From a virus, in IMG/VR virus record IMGVR_UViG_3300026182_000010, positions 1 through 22,530 of that record: a stretch of DNA of 22,530 nucleotides, one strand, 5' to 3'. Under the pieces are notes generated by a model. That model saw nothing but the letters and a program-made list of their open reading frames with translations. It was not told where the DNA came from and made no database searches. Both the position numbers and the translations under genes were made by a program. The number at the start of each line of letters is the position of its first letter. The stretch's first letter is position 1. This document shows positions 1-7,519 of this stretch, in pieces.

Positions 1-16
1 TTATAGCTCCGAAATG

Positions 17-1546
17 TTAGAGTGAAGGTGGCATATGTGGTTCTGAACAAAATAATGAAGTATCATATTTTGCCGGGATACAGCATGGATAAGTTGTACT
101 ATAATAACCACATTCAAATGTGTGTGCTGCAAGACATCCGTCTAGAGGAACATCTTCTCCATAAGCGCGTTTATCCATTTCATATTTAAGATCAATCGCT
201 CCAATTCTCATTCCGGCACCACCATCACCATTTGCAGTCTTAGCCCAACCCATTGAGTTTACTCCAAGTGGGAAAGGATGTCTTCCATCACCACTATCTT
301 GAGTTAGATACCTAAGAAGTTTTCCATCAGAAATTCTGATCATCATTACATAAGCACCTGATCCGTAATAATATGATGAACAGTATGCCCAAGCATACTT
401 ACCATCACTACTTACTTGCCATCTAGCTCCATAAACTCTACCTTGCTCATAACCATAAGAGGTAGTCCAAGAATAAGTATGATGATAGTGTCCATTCTGA
501 GAGAGTTGACCATCAGTCTGTCTCTGATCATGTGTTTGATCTGATCCTTTCCATCTCCACCAAGCAGCTCCATTACTTGGAGTCATAACGAAGACTACGA
601 TATCTCCATTATCACATAAGAATGGAATTGGTCTATATCTAGTTTCATTAGTACTAGATTGCTGATCATAAGAAGTCCAAGTATCTATCTGTTGATATTC
701 AGTAATGTTTGCGGAATTATTGAAATATTCGTGAAGAGAACTATCATTATTGCTCTCGCTTTGTGAAGAAAGACTCTCTGCATATATGTCCTTATTATTA
801 TGTGCAAAGGCTCGCAAATCCGGAACATTGTTATAAACAATGGGTTTATACCGACCATTGCTGGTGGTCATAATTACACAAAACTTATTTGTTTTTTTGT
901 TATAACAACAACCGCCATAAGTTGATTCGTAAGTTTCAGCATTACCATCTCTATTCTCAAAAGATCTAGGAAGTTCAGTTTGCTGTTTATACCTTCCATT
1001 AAATCTAGAATTATAATAATCACTTGCCGATCTGGACATAAACATCAACTGGTGCGCTGTGTTACCAGATTCAGTGGAAAAAATTGCATAATCTTGATGC
1101 GTTTCATTTACAATAGGACAACAATCCCTGAAACCATAAGCTCTATACTGAGTTCCATTATCACGACCAGCTACGTTCCAACCGCCCATGTTGCCAGCAC
1201 CAGAACCACTAGAACTATGAGACATATGTCCCAAGTATCCTGTCATACAAGTATGGGCTACATAGTAACTGCCGTTAGTAGATGTATTACCATCAGTTAC
1301 GGTACTTGTATAACTGTTACTACTTTCAAAAAATTCAGAAGCGGTAGTTGTATAGGTCCTAAATGACCCGTAGCTACTGTCACCAGCACCATGATCTGCT
1401 GCCACGATATTAAAATTATGATCATATTGAAAATATCCACCACCACCAGTGTGATGCATTGAATAAACAGTGAAACACGGTTGAGAAAATGGGTTTATAG
1501 TTTTTTGTTGGGATGCAACCGATGCGGTTGTTAACTTGCGAGCCAT
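17..1546 (-). CDS. Putative tail-fibre / adhesin protein, 509 aa, Tyr/Ser/Gly-rich
   Basis: I do not recognise a named family. The 509-residue product begins MARKLTTASVASQ and is unusually rich in Tyr, Ser, Gly, Asn and His, with Cys pairs near residues 141, 211 and 490. It has no signal peptide or membrane segment. Strand-like segments recur, such as DNGDIVVFVM near residue 306 and SSDGKYAWAYC near 379, each followed by a Gly/Ser-rich turn. They look like propeller blades or other repeated beta sheets, but this is inference. The ATG is preceded by AGGA seven bases upstream, which supports this start. It lies 34 bases after the 107-aa virion protein gene and has no clear late promoter of its own, so the two are probably cotranscribed. 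The position at the end of a fibre-gene block and the polar aromatic composition suggest a surface-exposed receptor-binding or accessory fibre protein. The gene is certain; the function is tentative. Confidence 0.85.
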   Translation of the reverse strand: MARKLTTASVASQQKTINPFSQPCFTVYSMHHTGGGGYFQYDHNFNIVAADHGAGDSSYGSFRTYTTTASEFFESSNSYTSTVTDGNTSTNGSYYVAHTCMTGYLGHMSHSSSGSGAGNMGGWNVAGRDNGTQYRAYGFRDCCPIVNETHQDYAIFSTESGNTAHQLMFMSRSASDYYNSRFNGRYKQQTELPRSFENRDGNAETYESTYGGCCYNKKTNKFCVIMTTSNGRYKPIVYNNVPDLRAFAHNNKDIYAESLSSQSESNNDSSLHEYFNNSANITEYQQIDTWTSYDQQSSTNETRYRPIPFLCDNGDIVVFVMTPSNGAAWWRWKGSDQTHDQRQTDGQLSQNGHYHHTYSWTTSYGYEQGRVYGARWQVSSDGKYAWAYCSSYYYGSGAYVMMIRISDGKLLRYLTQDSGDGRHPFPLGVNSMGWAKTANGDGGAGMRIGAIDLKYEMDKRAYGEDVPLDGCLAAHTFECGYYSTTYPCCIPAKYDTSLFCSEPHMPPSL

Positions 1547-1580
1547 TAATTTGTCCTATTATAGTAATTGTTCAGAATTA

Positions 1581-1904
1581 TCAAGCGTTTCCGTCAATAC
1601 CATATGCTACTGCAGAAATTCCAACTGCCGACGACCAAATTTGAACGGCATTTGTTTCATCAACAACAATGCCGGTTCTTTCAAGAACACCGTTTGCTGG
1701 TAAACTAACACCATATTCAATATGATCAGCATCTCCTACGGTTGTTGTTGCTGCTAATGCAAGTCTGATAGTAATAGCACCTGAAGTTCTATTACATACA
1801 TTTACTGTACATACTTTTGTTTTACCTGAACCTGCTACGGGAACTAAAGTTTCCCAAGTTGAGGCGGACGCAACGTCCACCTTTGCATATACTCCTGACG
1901 CCAT
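1581..1904 (-). CDS. Small conserved virion structural protein, 107 aa
   Basis: This 107-residue protein is of a type I recognise in T4-like cyanophages near tail-fibre genes. Recognisable elements are VNVCNRTSGAITIRLA around residues 34-49, then a DHIEYGVSLPANGVLERTGI stretch, and a closing VGISAVAYGID. The pattern of alternating hydrophobic residues throughout suggests a single all-beta sandwich, and there is no membrane segment or catalytic signature. The start is well supported: ATG preceded by AAGGAG seven bases upstream, with a TATAAATA late promoter octamer further up. The gene follows the 1563-aa fibre gene after 49 bases and precedes the 509-aa adhesin gene by 34. It is likely a virion-attached fibre or baseplate accessory. 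The exact position in the particle is unknown. Confidence 0.85.
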   Translation of the reverse strand: MASGVYAKVDVASASTWETLVPVAGSGKTKVCTVNVCNRTSGAITIRLALAATTTVGDADHIEYGVSLPANGVLERTGIVVDETNAVQIWSSAVGISAVAYGIDGNA

Positions 1905-1911
1905 GTTAATG

Positions 1912-1917
1912 CTCCTT
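1912..1917 (-). promoter_or_regulatory. Strong ribosome binding site of the 107-aa virion gene
   Basis: On the minus strand AAGGAG lies seven bases before the ATG at 1904. It is one of the best Shine-Dalgarno matches in the window and fixes this start. Confidence 0.8.
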
Positions 1918-1944
1918 GTTAGATCTTGCTTATGGTGTTATGAT

Positions 1945-1952
1945 TATTTATA
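1945..1952 (-). promoter_or_regulatory. Putative T4-type late promoter (TATAAATA)
   Basis: The minus strand reads TATAAATA in the gap between the 1563-aa fibre gene and the 107-aa gene, 40 bases before the ATG. This is the sigma-gp55 late promoter consensus known from T4-like phages. It would drive the 107-aa and 509-aa genes. Confidence 0.7.
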
Positions 1953-1953
1953 A

Positions 1954-4900
1954 TTACATTGCAGCAATGAAATAACTAATAGCGGTTATTTCAGTGGTTG
2001 CGTTATCAACGTATGTCTTGACTGCCAACTGAGTTGGAACTGATATATCATCAGCAGATCCACCAGCAAGAGTAACATCATTGTCAAATGATTTACCCAG
2101 TACTGTAGTTTCAGTTAGAACCGAAGTTCCACCAACGTGATATTCCTTAGAAGCAGCAATATCAACATGCTCTGAAAGAACCCACTTATCACCGGATGCT
2201 GACCAAGAAATAGTCTTGTCGTTACCAGCTTTTACGGTAATACCACCACCATCGCCAGTGATATCGGAAGGTCCACCAGCACTGAATACAGCACCAGTTG
2301 CACTACCACTACCTTGGAATACAGCACTTAACGTAACTGTACTTCCATTAACAGCAGAAACTGTGTATGAACCAGACATAGTGACTGTACCGCCACCAGA
2401 CGTTAATCCGACAGCAACACCAGGTGCGAGGTTAGTTGTATCACTTACATTCGTGATATCAGTTGAACCGGAAGTGATGTCACCAGTAAAAGTACCGGAA
2501 GCAACTGTACCAAGTTCAATGTTACGATCTTTAGAAGTAACAGTAACGGAATTGACCGAAGTTGTAGTTCCCTTAACAGTTAAGTTTCCTCCAATTGTAA
2601 AGTCGGAACTAACTCCAGAGAAATTACTAAGATAAGTAACGACTGCTGCCTGAGTAGGAACTTTCTCGTTACTGTTCTGCGCCATCGTGCCATCAGTTGA
2701 GAATTCGTTAATAGCAGCACCCAACTGAGCACCGATAGAACCAAGTCTCAAACTTGATAGACCAGATAGATCAAACGCAGAAGCATCTAGAGTTGCTTTA
2801 CCAGTTGCCTGCTCAACTCTAAAGTACTTACCAACTGCGAAGTTACCATCTTGGTCAGTAGATACGTAGTAAACACGACCTGGACGATCTTCGTCAGTTT
2901 CCTGTGCAGGAACATTTGGTGATAGGGGAAGACCAGGCCAATTTGTATTTGCTTTGCTTCCAGTACCAACATCCAAGAAGTCGTGAGCAGTCAGGCGAAC
3001 CTGAGAGTAACGATAACGAATCTTGAAGTCTTGACCATCGCCAGCAGCAATTACTTTCTCGTCAGAAAATAGTAACGTAGTAATACCAGTAGTATCAGGA
3101 GTTACTGCAGAGACAAGGAAGAATTCATTATCAACTTTAACATAATCATTTGCTTCAAAGTTGAGGTCTGCACGTTTGATGCGTAGGAAGAGTTGTGCAT
3201 CCGTAGCATCTTCAATCAGTTCATCTTGATCTACAACCTTAGTTTGATAAATGCTTACTACATCACCTTGTGCGTGATTTTGTGCAACAGTTCCATCCAT
3301 TGCTCTAGCAACTTCAATTTGGTCTGCAGCGACAATTGCTACAACCTTAAAGAGTTCCTGGTTAACAACAACATAACCGTTTGCAATCATTCCAGTAACA
3401 TTATCAACACCCATGATGTATGGTGCTGCTTCAGTACCTGTTGAGGTTGAGTTGATAGCACCATTCAAAGTGGTTGATACAGCAGTTGCGTTCTCTGGAT
3501 AGTGTATTACACTAGCAGTACCACTATGCGTTGCTGCAGTTGATCCTAGAGCGCCTCTGTTGACTGTTAGCAAACCTCTACCATCTGGAGCAGTATAGCT
3601 GGAGTTGGAGATAACGTATGAACCAGCGTCATCATTAACTCCGTTATCCTGCAATTCAACAGAACCACCCTGATCAGGACCAGCATTAAGATCTACAACA
3701 GTAAGTACGAAACCTTTCTGTCCAGTAACGGCATCGGTATTATCAACAAGAGTTACATACGCAGATGAAGTTTGTCCTGTAATTATTTCACCTTGTACAA
3801 AGGTTCCTGTAACTGGGAAGTAGTAAAGATAACCGGAAGGTGATTGATCGCTGATCAACTCACCAATTCCACCTGAAGTACCACCAACGATTCTTTCACC
3901 CGGAGTAAATCCGCCATCTTTAGGAGCACTAACATTAATTTCTAGACGACCACCTTTGATTTTACCATCAACGGTAACCTCATTCTCATCATATCCTCTA
4001 GCAATACAACCGTACTTACCATAAGAGGAGTTACCAGAAACACCACGAATTCTACCACCTCTTGTAGTGGTGTACGAAATGTGATTATAATATGTGAAGG
4101 ATGAAACAATCTCTGATGAAGCACCTCTAGTTACATAGAAACCAACACCACCATCAAGGATTTGAGTATAGGAGTCAAACACCATTGACTTGTTTGACTT
4201 AGTTGTGGTGTTGTCAAAATGTGCGTGACTACCACCATCAAGGACAACACCTACAGCAGCACCACCAATTGCGGCACAGTTTTGTACATAAGGTGACTTA
4301 GTAATCGGTGAATTTGGATTAAGTCTGAAGTATACACCTTTAAGCGTTCCATGATCTGTGTTCTTATCATTTGGAGCATAAGGAACAAATCCAGACATGC
4401 CTTCAAATACCATATCTTTAATGGTATTTCCAGTAGACAAGAAGAACATCGTCGCTTCCTGGTTAGAAATACCAGAAGCAGTCGTGATATTCTTGTATGC
4501 TGCATCATTAGATGCTATTGTCATGGAACCATTATTGATTCCATCATTTGCCATATCGCAAAGAGTTTGGACTGCAGCAGTTTGAGTTGCACAATTTCCA
4601 GGATCATTGGTAATTGTGTTATCAATTACTTGATTAATGACATTACCAGTTGCACCTGTTACTGTTTCATTATTAACTACTTTAATTCCAGCATCTTTGA
4701 TGATACCTAATAGAACTTGATCTTCTGCGGCAACTGTAGTGATAGCATTAGCACCACCACCAATAACAGCAGTTGCAAAAGCATGAACTCTATCATTACC
4801 ACCGGATCTTACTTGAGCAGCAAGTTCTACAACAAACTCTTCCAATCTTACGCGGATATCAGCACCAGCACCAGTAGGATTTGCACTTTGATCTACAATA

Positions 4901-6645
4901 AATTTGTAGTATGCTTCGTGAGCAAGGAAAGTTTTGTTTGAAAGTAAAAGATTTGCAGCATCAGCAGACGAACTAGAAATGGTGTTTGTCCATTTGTCTG
5001 ATGTATTCCAAGTACCACCAGTAACTTGCTGAACAGTAATAGTATTTGTTTGAGACTCTAAAACTCTAGCAGTCTTAGTTCTAGCTGAGTTGGAAACAAC
5101 ATCTCCATATTGGAAAGAATCTGCTGCTACGGAAAGAACTAGATTTTGAGTAGTAGAATTAAAACCTGCTTTTGGTTTAACCTTTGAAGTTCTTAGGTTA
5201 TCACCAACAATAGAAACAAATTCGGGAACTACAATCGGAAGAGTTTCTTCGTAGACACCTGCTTTGAGGTAAATTGCAATAGGATTTGTTGAACTGGCTG
5301 CGTCCGCACCACTTAATGCAGCAATAGTATCGCAAGCATGTCTCAAAGTAGCAAATGATCTAGAAATAGACCTACCACTATTTGAATCCGAACCTTCTTT
5401 GGTTACGTAATAAACAGCATTAGATACGTTGTTGTTTTCCCATCTTGGCAGAATAGGTGAACCTCCAACAGTCAGAATCTGACCGCTTGCTTCTTTAAGT
5501 TCTTCTACAGTTGCAGTATTTGGATTTGCTGGCAATGCAATTCTGTTAATACCAGATGCAGATTGATACAGAAGGTCACCAGTCTCTTGTAGTACCTGAG
5601 CAGCGTCACCACCTTGAGAAACGTAGTTCCAATAAATTGCAGTAGTATCAAGTTCTGGAGCAGCTGCTGCACCAGTAGTGTTAGATCTAATACAAACGTA
5701 GGAGTTACCGTTTCTATTAACGACATCACCTAGTTGATAAACTGCACCATTATTCCATGCAGCATTCCAGTTTAGACCCTCAAGAACTAGATCCCAGAAT
5801 CTTGTATTAGTTGGATATGGGATATAAGTAATGTAACCGCCACCTGCAAAAGCAAGCTCAGTACTTTCAATCGTAAATCCGGTAGTCGTAGATAACTTGA
5901 CGCGGAATGATGTATTGTATTGAGGAGCAGATGTTCCAGAAAGTGTTACTAGATCACCAACACCAAAAGGTGCAGTGGCTTGAGCAACATTAAATACAAC
6001 TGTTACTTCACTTCCATCACCACTGATAGTGGCGATAGAGTAAGACTCAGGAGTTGTGGTAAGTTTACATGAGTAAGCATTACCACCATACTTGACGAGA
6101 TTTCCTGGTTCGTATACTTCGTTGCTATTAAAATCACCTTGTGGTAAGAAACCAGTTGAAAGAACTTTCCAATAAAGTTCATCCGTATTTGGTGCTACGT
6201 TAGTAGAATTTTGTTGTGCTGTGTATGTGTAACCACCAAAGGTTACAATGTCACCTTTTTGGTAGATAGTTGCGGAGGACCAAGTATCTTCAAAATTTAA
6301 ACCTTCCGAATAGACTTGAAATTTAGTGAAGTCAAAACTTGCAGGACCAGTATGTGCCGTAGTACAACGATATACAGTATTGCCATATTTGACAAGATCG
6401 TTTAATGCATACCAAACACTAGTGGTTTGATATTCTCCACGATTTCTAAGACCTTCAGTATGAAGATCCCAATTTCCTTGGTCGGAAGAATAAAAACTAG
6501 TTTCCGAATTTGCGGAAGTGTGGTTGGTGGTACAGACATATGCGTTTGCACCGTACTTGACAATATCGTCAATGACATAAGCAGTGCTCGCCGTCCAAAG
6601 AGCGCGCCACTTAAACTTCAGTCTGCCGAGTCTAAAATCTGCCAT
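1954..6645 (-). CDS. Large tail fibre with carbohydrate-binding-like repeats and beta-helix, 1563 aa
   Basis: Residues about 10-340 hold five copies of a 50-70 residue motif of the form W-x-Y-x(2-3)-DIVxYGxxxYxC, ending in a Trp. They resemble chitin-binding CBM5/12-like modules. The fourth carries an inserted beta segment at about 200-272. From about 408 (AVYYVTKEGSDSNSG, then SFATLRHA and PIAIYLKAGVYEETLPI) a right-handed beta-helix of the pectate-lyase type begins. A helix-rich insertion lies at about 586-705. The C-terminal part has GRVYYVSTDQDGNF near 1256 and two related VPTQxAVxTY motifs near 1329 and 1535, with an Ig-like or beta module between them (about 1386-1460). The layout matches large fibre-like virion proteins of T4-like cyanophages. 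The likely role is receptor binding or polysaccharide recognition; depolymerase activity is possible but no catalytic residues can be assigned. AGGA of the upstream TAG stop serves as a ribosome site ten bases before ATG. Confidence 0.9.
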   Translation of the reverse strand: MADFRLGRLKFKWRALWTASTAYVIDDIVKYGANAYVCTTNHTSANSETSFYSSDQGNWDLHTEGLRNRGEYQTTSVWYALNDLVKYGNTVYRCTTAHTGPASFDFTKFQVYSEGLNFEDTWSSATIYQKGDIVTFGGYTYTAQQNSTNVAPNTDELYWKVLSTGFLPQGDFNSNEVYEPGNLVKYGGNAYSCKLTTTPESYSIATISGDGSEVTVVFNVAQATAPFGVGDLVTLSGTSAPQYNTSFRVKLSTTTGFTIESTELAFAGGGYITYIPYPTNTRFWDLVLEGLNWNAAWNNGAVYQLGDVVNRNGNSYVCIRSNTTGAAAAPELDTTAIYWNYVSQGGDAAQVLQETGDLLYQSASGINRIALPANPNTATVEELKEASGQILTVGGSPILPRWENNNVSNAVYYVTKEGSDSNSGRSISRSFATLRHACDTIAALSGADAASSTNPIAIYLKAGVYEETLPIVVPEFVSIVGDNLRTSKVKPKAGFNSTTQNLVLSVAADSFQYGDVVSNSARTKTARVLESQTNTITVQQVTGGTWNTSDKWTNTISSSSADAANLLLSNKTFLAHEAYYKFIVDQSANPTGAGADIRVRLEEFVVELAAQVRSGGNDRVHAFATAVIGGGANAITTVAAEDQVLLGIIKDAGIKVVNNETVTGATGNVINQVIDNTITNDPGNCATQTAAVQTLCDMANDGINNGSMTIASNDAAYKNITTASGISNQEATMFFLSTGNTIKDMVFEGMSGFVPYAPNDKNTDHGTLKGVYFRLNPNSPITKSPYVQNCAAIGGAAVGVVLDGGSHAHFDNTTTKSNKSMVFDSYTQILDGGVGFYVTRGASSEIVSSFTYYNHISYTTTRGGRIRGVSGNSSYGKYGCIARGYDENEVTVDGKIKGGRLEINVSAPKDGGFTPGERIVGGTSGGIGELISDQSPSGYLYYFPVTGTFVQGEIITGQTSSAYVTLVDNTDAVTGQKGFVLTVVDLNAGPDQGGSVELQDNGVNDDAGSYVISNSSYTAPDGRGLLTVNRGALGSTAATHSGTASVIHYPENATAVSTTLNGAINSTSTGTEAAPYIMGVDNVTGMIANGYVVVNQELFKVVAIVAADQIEVARAMDGTVAQNHAQGDVVSIYQTKVVDQDELIEDATDAQLFLRIKRADLNFEANDYVKVDNEFFLVSAVTPDTTGITTLLFSDEKVIAAGDGQDFKIRYRYSQVRLTAHDFLDVGTGSKANTNWPGLPLSPNVPAQETDEDRPGRVYYVSTDQDGNFAVGKYFRVEQATGKATLDASAFDLSGLSSLRLGSIGAQLGAAINEFSTDGTMAQNSNEKVPTQAAVVTYLSNFSGVSSDFTIGGNLTVKGTTTSVNSVTVTSKDRNIELGTVASGTFTGDITSGSTDITNVSDTTNLAPGVAVGLTSGGGTVTMSGSYTVSAVNGSTVTLSAVFQGSGSATGAVFSAGGPSDITGDGGGITVKAGNDKTISWSASGDKWVLSEHVDIAASKEYHVGGTSVLTETTVLGKSFDNDVTLAGGSADDISVPTQLAVKTYVDNATTEITAISYFIAAM
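5626..6612 (-). repeat. Five carbohydrate-binding-like protein repeats at the fibre N-terminus
   Basis: Within the 1563-aa fibre, five degenerate modules of about 50-70 residues share an early Trp, DxVxYGxxxYxC in the middle and a late Trp or Phe. The Cys is kept in four copies and replaced in the third (YTYTAQQ). The fourth copy is interrupted by about 70 residues. The repeats are clear in protein but strongly diverged in DNA. Confidence 0.75.
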
Positions 6646-6657
6646 TTTTTATAATTC

Positions 6658-7026
6658 CTACTTAGGTCCGTTAGTTGTGTGATCATATGCTTTATTTAGT
6701 CTTGCGACTAAGTAACCGTCATCATCAATGAAATAGGTTAACCTTCTAAAATCAAATCTAAACTGTTGATATTTATCATCAGTGTCATTTGAATATTGTC
6801 TTGCAACATTGGGAGTTGCATCCACATATTCAGTTCCTTGGAGAAAATCTTTATATTCTTCACCATCAGTTCTATGGAAATCATATACTACATCTTCTGT
6901 AGATCTAGCATTTGTGTAATGAAGCATACCGTCTTTGTCTCTGCGAAGAGCATGTACGGTAAAGTCATTTGAATTGGCAACATTTTGTTCTTGTGTTGCA
7001 GTACTTGCACTGAGATATAAACTCAT
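6658..7026 (-). CDS. Conserved T4-like cyanophage virion protein, 122 aa
   Basis: The product starts MSLYLSASTATQEQNVANS and contains FTVHALRRDKDGMLHY and YQQFRFDFRRLTYFIDDDGY near the C-terminus. I recognise it as a short protein that is conserved in T4-like cyanophage structural regions and has no established function. I chose the ATG at 7026 rather than an upstream ATG at 7056. The 7026 start is preceded by GGAGG at eight bases and forms an ATGA overlap with the stop of the preceding gene, which is typical translational coupling. The longer reading would add ten residues and overlap the previous gene by 34 bases. Only 12 bases separate its TAG stop from the 1563-aa fibre gene, and the stop itself is part of that gene's ribosome site. 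It is probably a small connector or baseplate/fibre accessory. No membrane segment is seen. Confidence 0.85.
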   Translation of the reverse strand: MSLYLSASTATQEQNVANSNDFTVHALRRDKDGMLHYTNARSTEDVVYDFHRTDGEEYKDFLQGTEYVDATPNVARQYSNDTDDKYQQFRFDFRRLTYFIDDDGYLVARLNKAYDHTTNGPK

Positions 7027-7481
7027 GCTAAGATCCTCCAGTAAGTTCCGTCCCAAATAAGCTGAATATATAATCCAGCAACATCTAAAGCAAACGAATT
7101 ATCAACATTACCAAATTTATTCAAGAATAATTGTCCATTTGTAGCATTAAGTGTGACATTATTTATAGCCCATGATGCTTTGAAGTCAACTAATTCAACC
7201 ATATCACCAATCTTTGGGATAACTCCCGCAGATTCATAAGGCATAGTTAATGTAATTGCCGCAGCAGATGTATCTAAGAGATACCTAACACCACATGATA
7301 AAGAGCCGCTAGAATTAATGACTTCCCAACGAGATCGTTGGAGTTCAAATCCCCCAATAGCACTACCATCATGTACAACAGCTGTATTCTTATCTGTATC
7401 AACTGTTATTTCGGCTACAGCTCCTGTAAATAGAGCATGTTCTGCGGTCGTGCCTTTTCTAAATTGTACCTGAGTGGTCAT
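7023..7481 (-). CDS. Mtd-N-like fibre adaptor with C-terminal beta module, 152 aa
   Basis: Residues 1-50 (QVQFRKGTTAEH, FTGAVAEITVDTDKNTAVVHDG, GGFEL) match the pattern of the major tropism determinant N-terminal fold. That fold is common at the N-terminus of phage fibres and usually mediates trimerisation or attachment to the virion. Residues about 65-152 form a second module of the form DTSAAAITLTMP, GDMVELVDF, NNVTLNATNG and LIWDGTYWRI, also found in other cyanophage virion proteins. Only these two modules are present, so this is a short fibre or adaptor rather than a full receptor-binding protein. A TATAAATA octamer lies 28 bases before the ATG. The ribosome site is weak. The stop overlaps the next start as ATGA. 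Confidence 0.85.
   Translation of the reverse strand: MTTQVQFRKGTTAEHALFTGAVAEITVDTDKNTAVVHDGSAIGGFELQRSRWEVINSSGSLSCGVRYLLDTSAAAITLTMPYESAGVIPKIGDMVELVDFKASWAINNVTLNATNGQLFLNKFGNVDNSFALDVAGLYIQLIWDGTYWRILA
7035..7039 (-). promoter_or_regulatory. GGAGG ribosome binding site that fixes the 7026 start
   Basis: GGAGG on the minus strand sits eight bases before the ATG of the 122-aa virion gene, inside the last codons of the Mtd-N-like gene. It favours 7026 over the upstream in-frame ATG at 7056. Confidence 0.8.
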
Positions 7482-7509
7482 TAGTTGTACACATTATCTT
7501 CTCAAAGTA

Positions 7510-7517
7510 TATTTATA
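7510..7517 (-). promoter_or_regulatory. Putative T4-type late promoter (TATAAATA)
   Basis: TATAAATA on the minus strand lies in the 38-base gap after the giant gene, 28 bases before the ATG of the Mtd-N-like gene. It probably starts a transcript covering the Mtd-N-like, 122-aa and 1563-aa genes. Confidence 0.7.
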
Positions 7518-7519
7518 CT

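Noticed and set aside
2216-2635. Plus-strand open frames, for example 2216-2635 and 980-1366
   Set aside because: All lie antisense to well-supported genes, lack ribosome sites and show no recognisable protein features.
1954-6645. Calling the 1563-aa fibre a pectate lyase or depolymerase enzyme
   Set aside because: Only the beta-helix fold pattern can be seen. No catalytic residues can be assigned from the sequence.
7026-7056. Longer start of the 122-aa virion gene at 7056
   Set aside because: The ATG at 7026 has GGAGG at eight bases and an ATGA overlap with the upstream stop. The longer form would add ten residues outside the conserved MSLYLS start.
7160-7167. TATAAATA octamer inside the Mtd-N-like gene as a promoter for the 122-aa gene
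   Set aside because: It encodes ordinary residues (AINN) in a conserved module and lies over 130 bases from the next start. It may be chance in AT-rich DNA. The same caution applies to 15679-15686.
7023-7481. Diversity-generating retroelement target, because of the Mtd-N-like domain
   Set aside because: There is no C-type lectin variable domain after the Mtd-N part, no template repeat and no reverse transcriptase in the window. The N-terminal fold alone is common in fibres.
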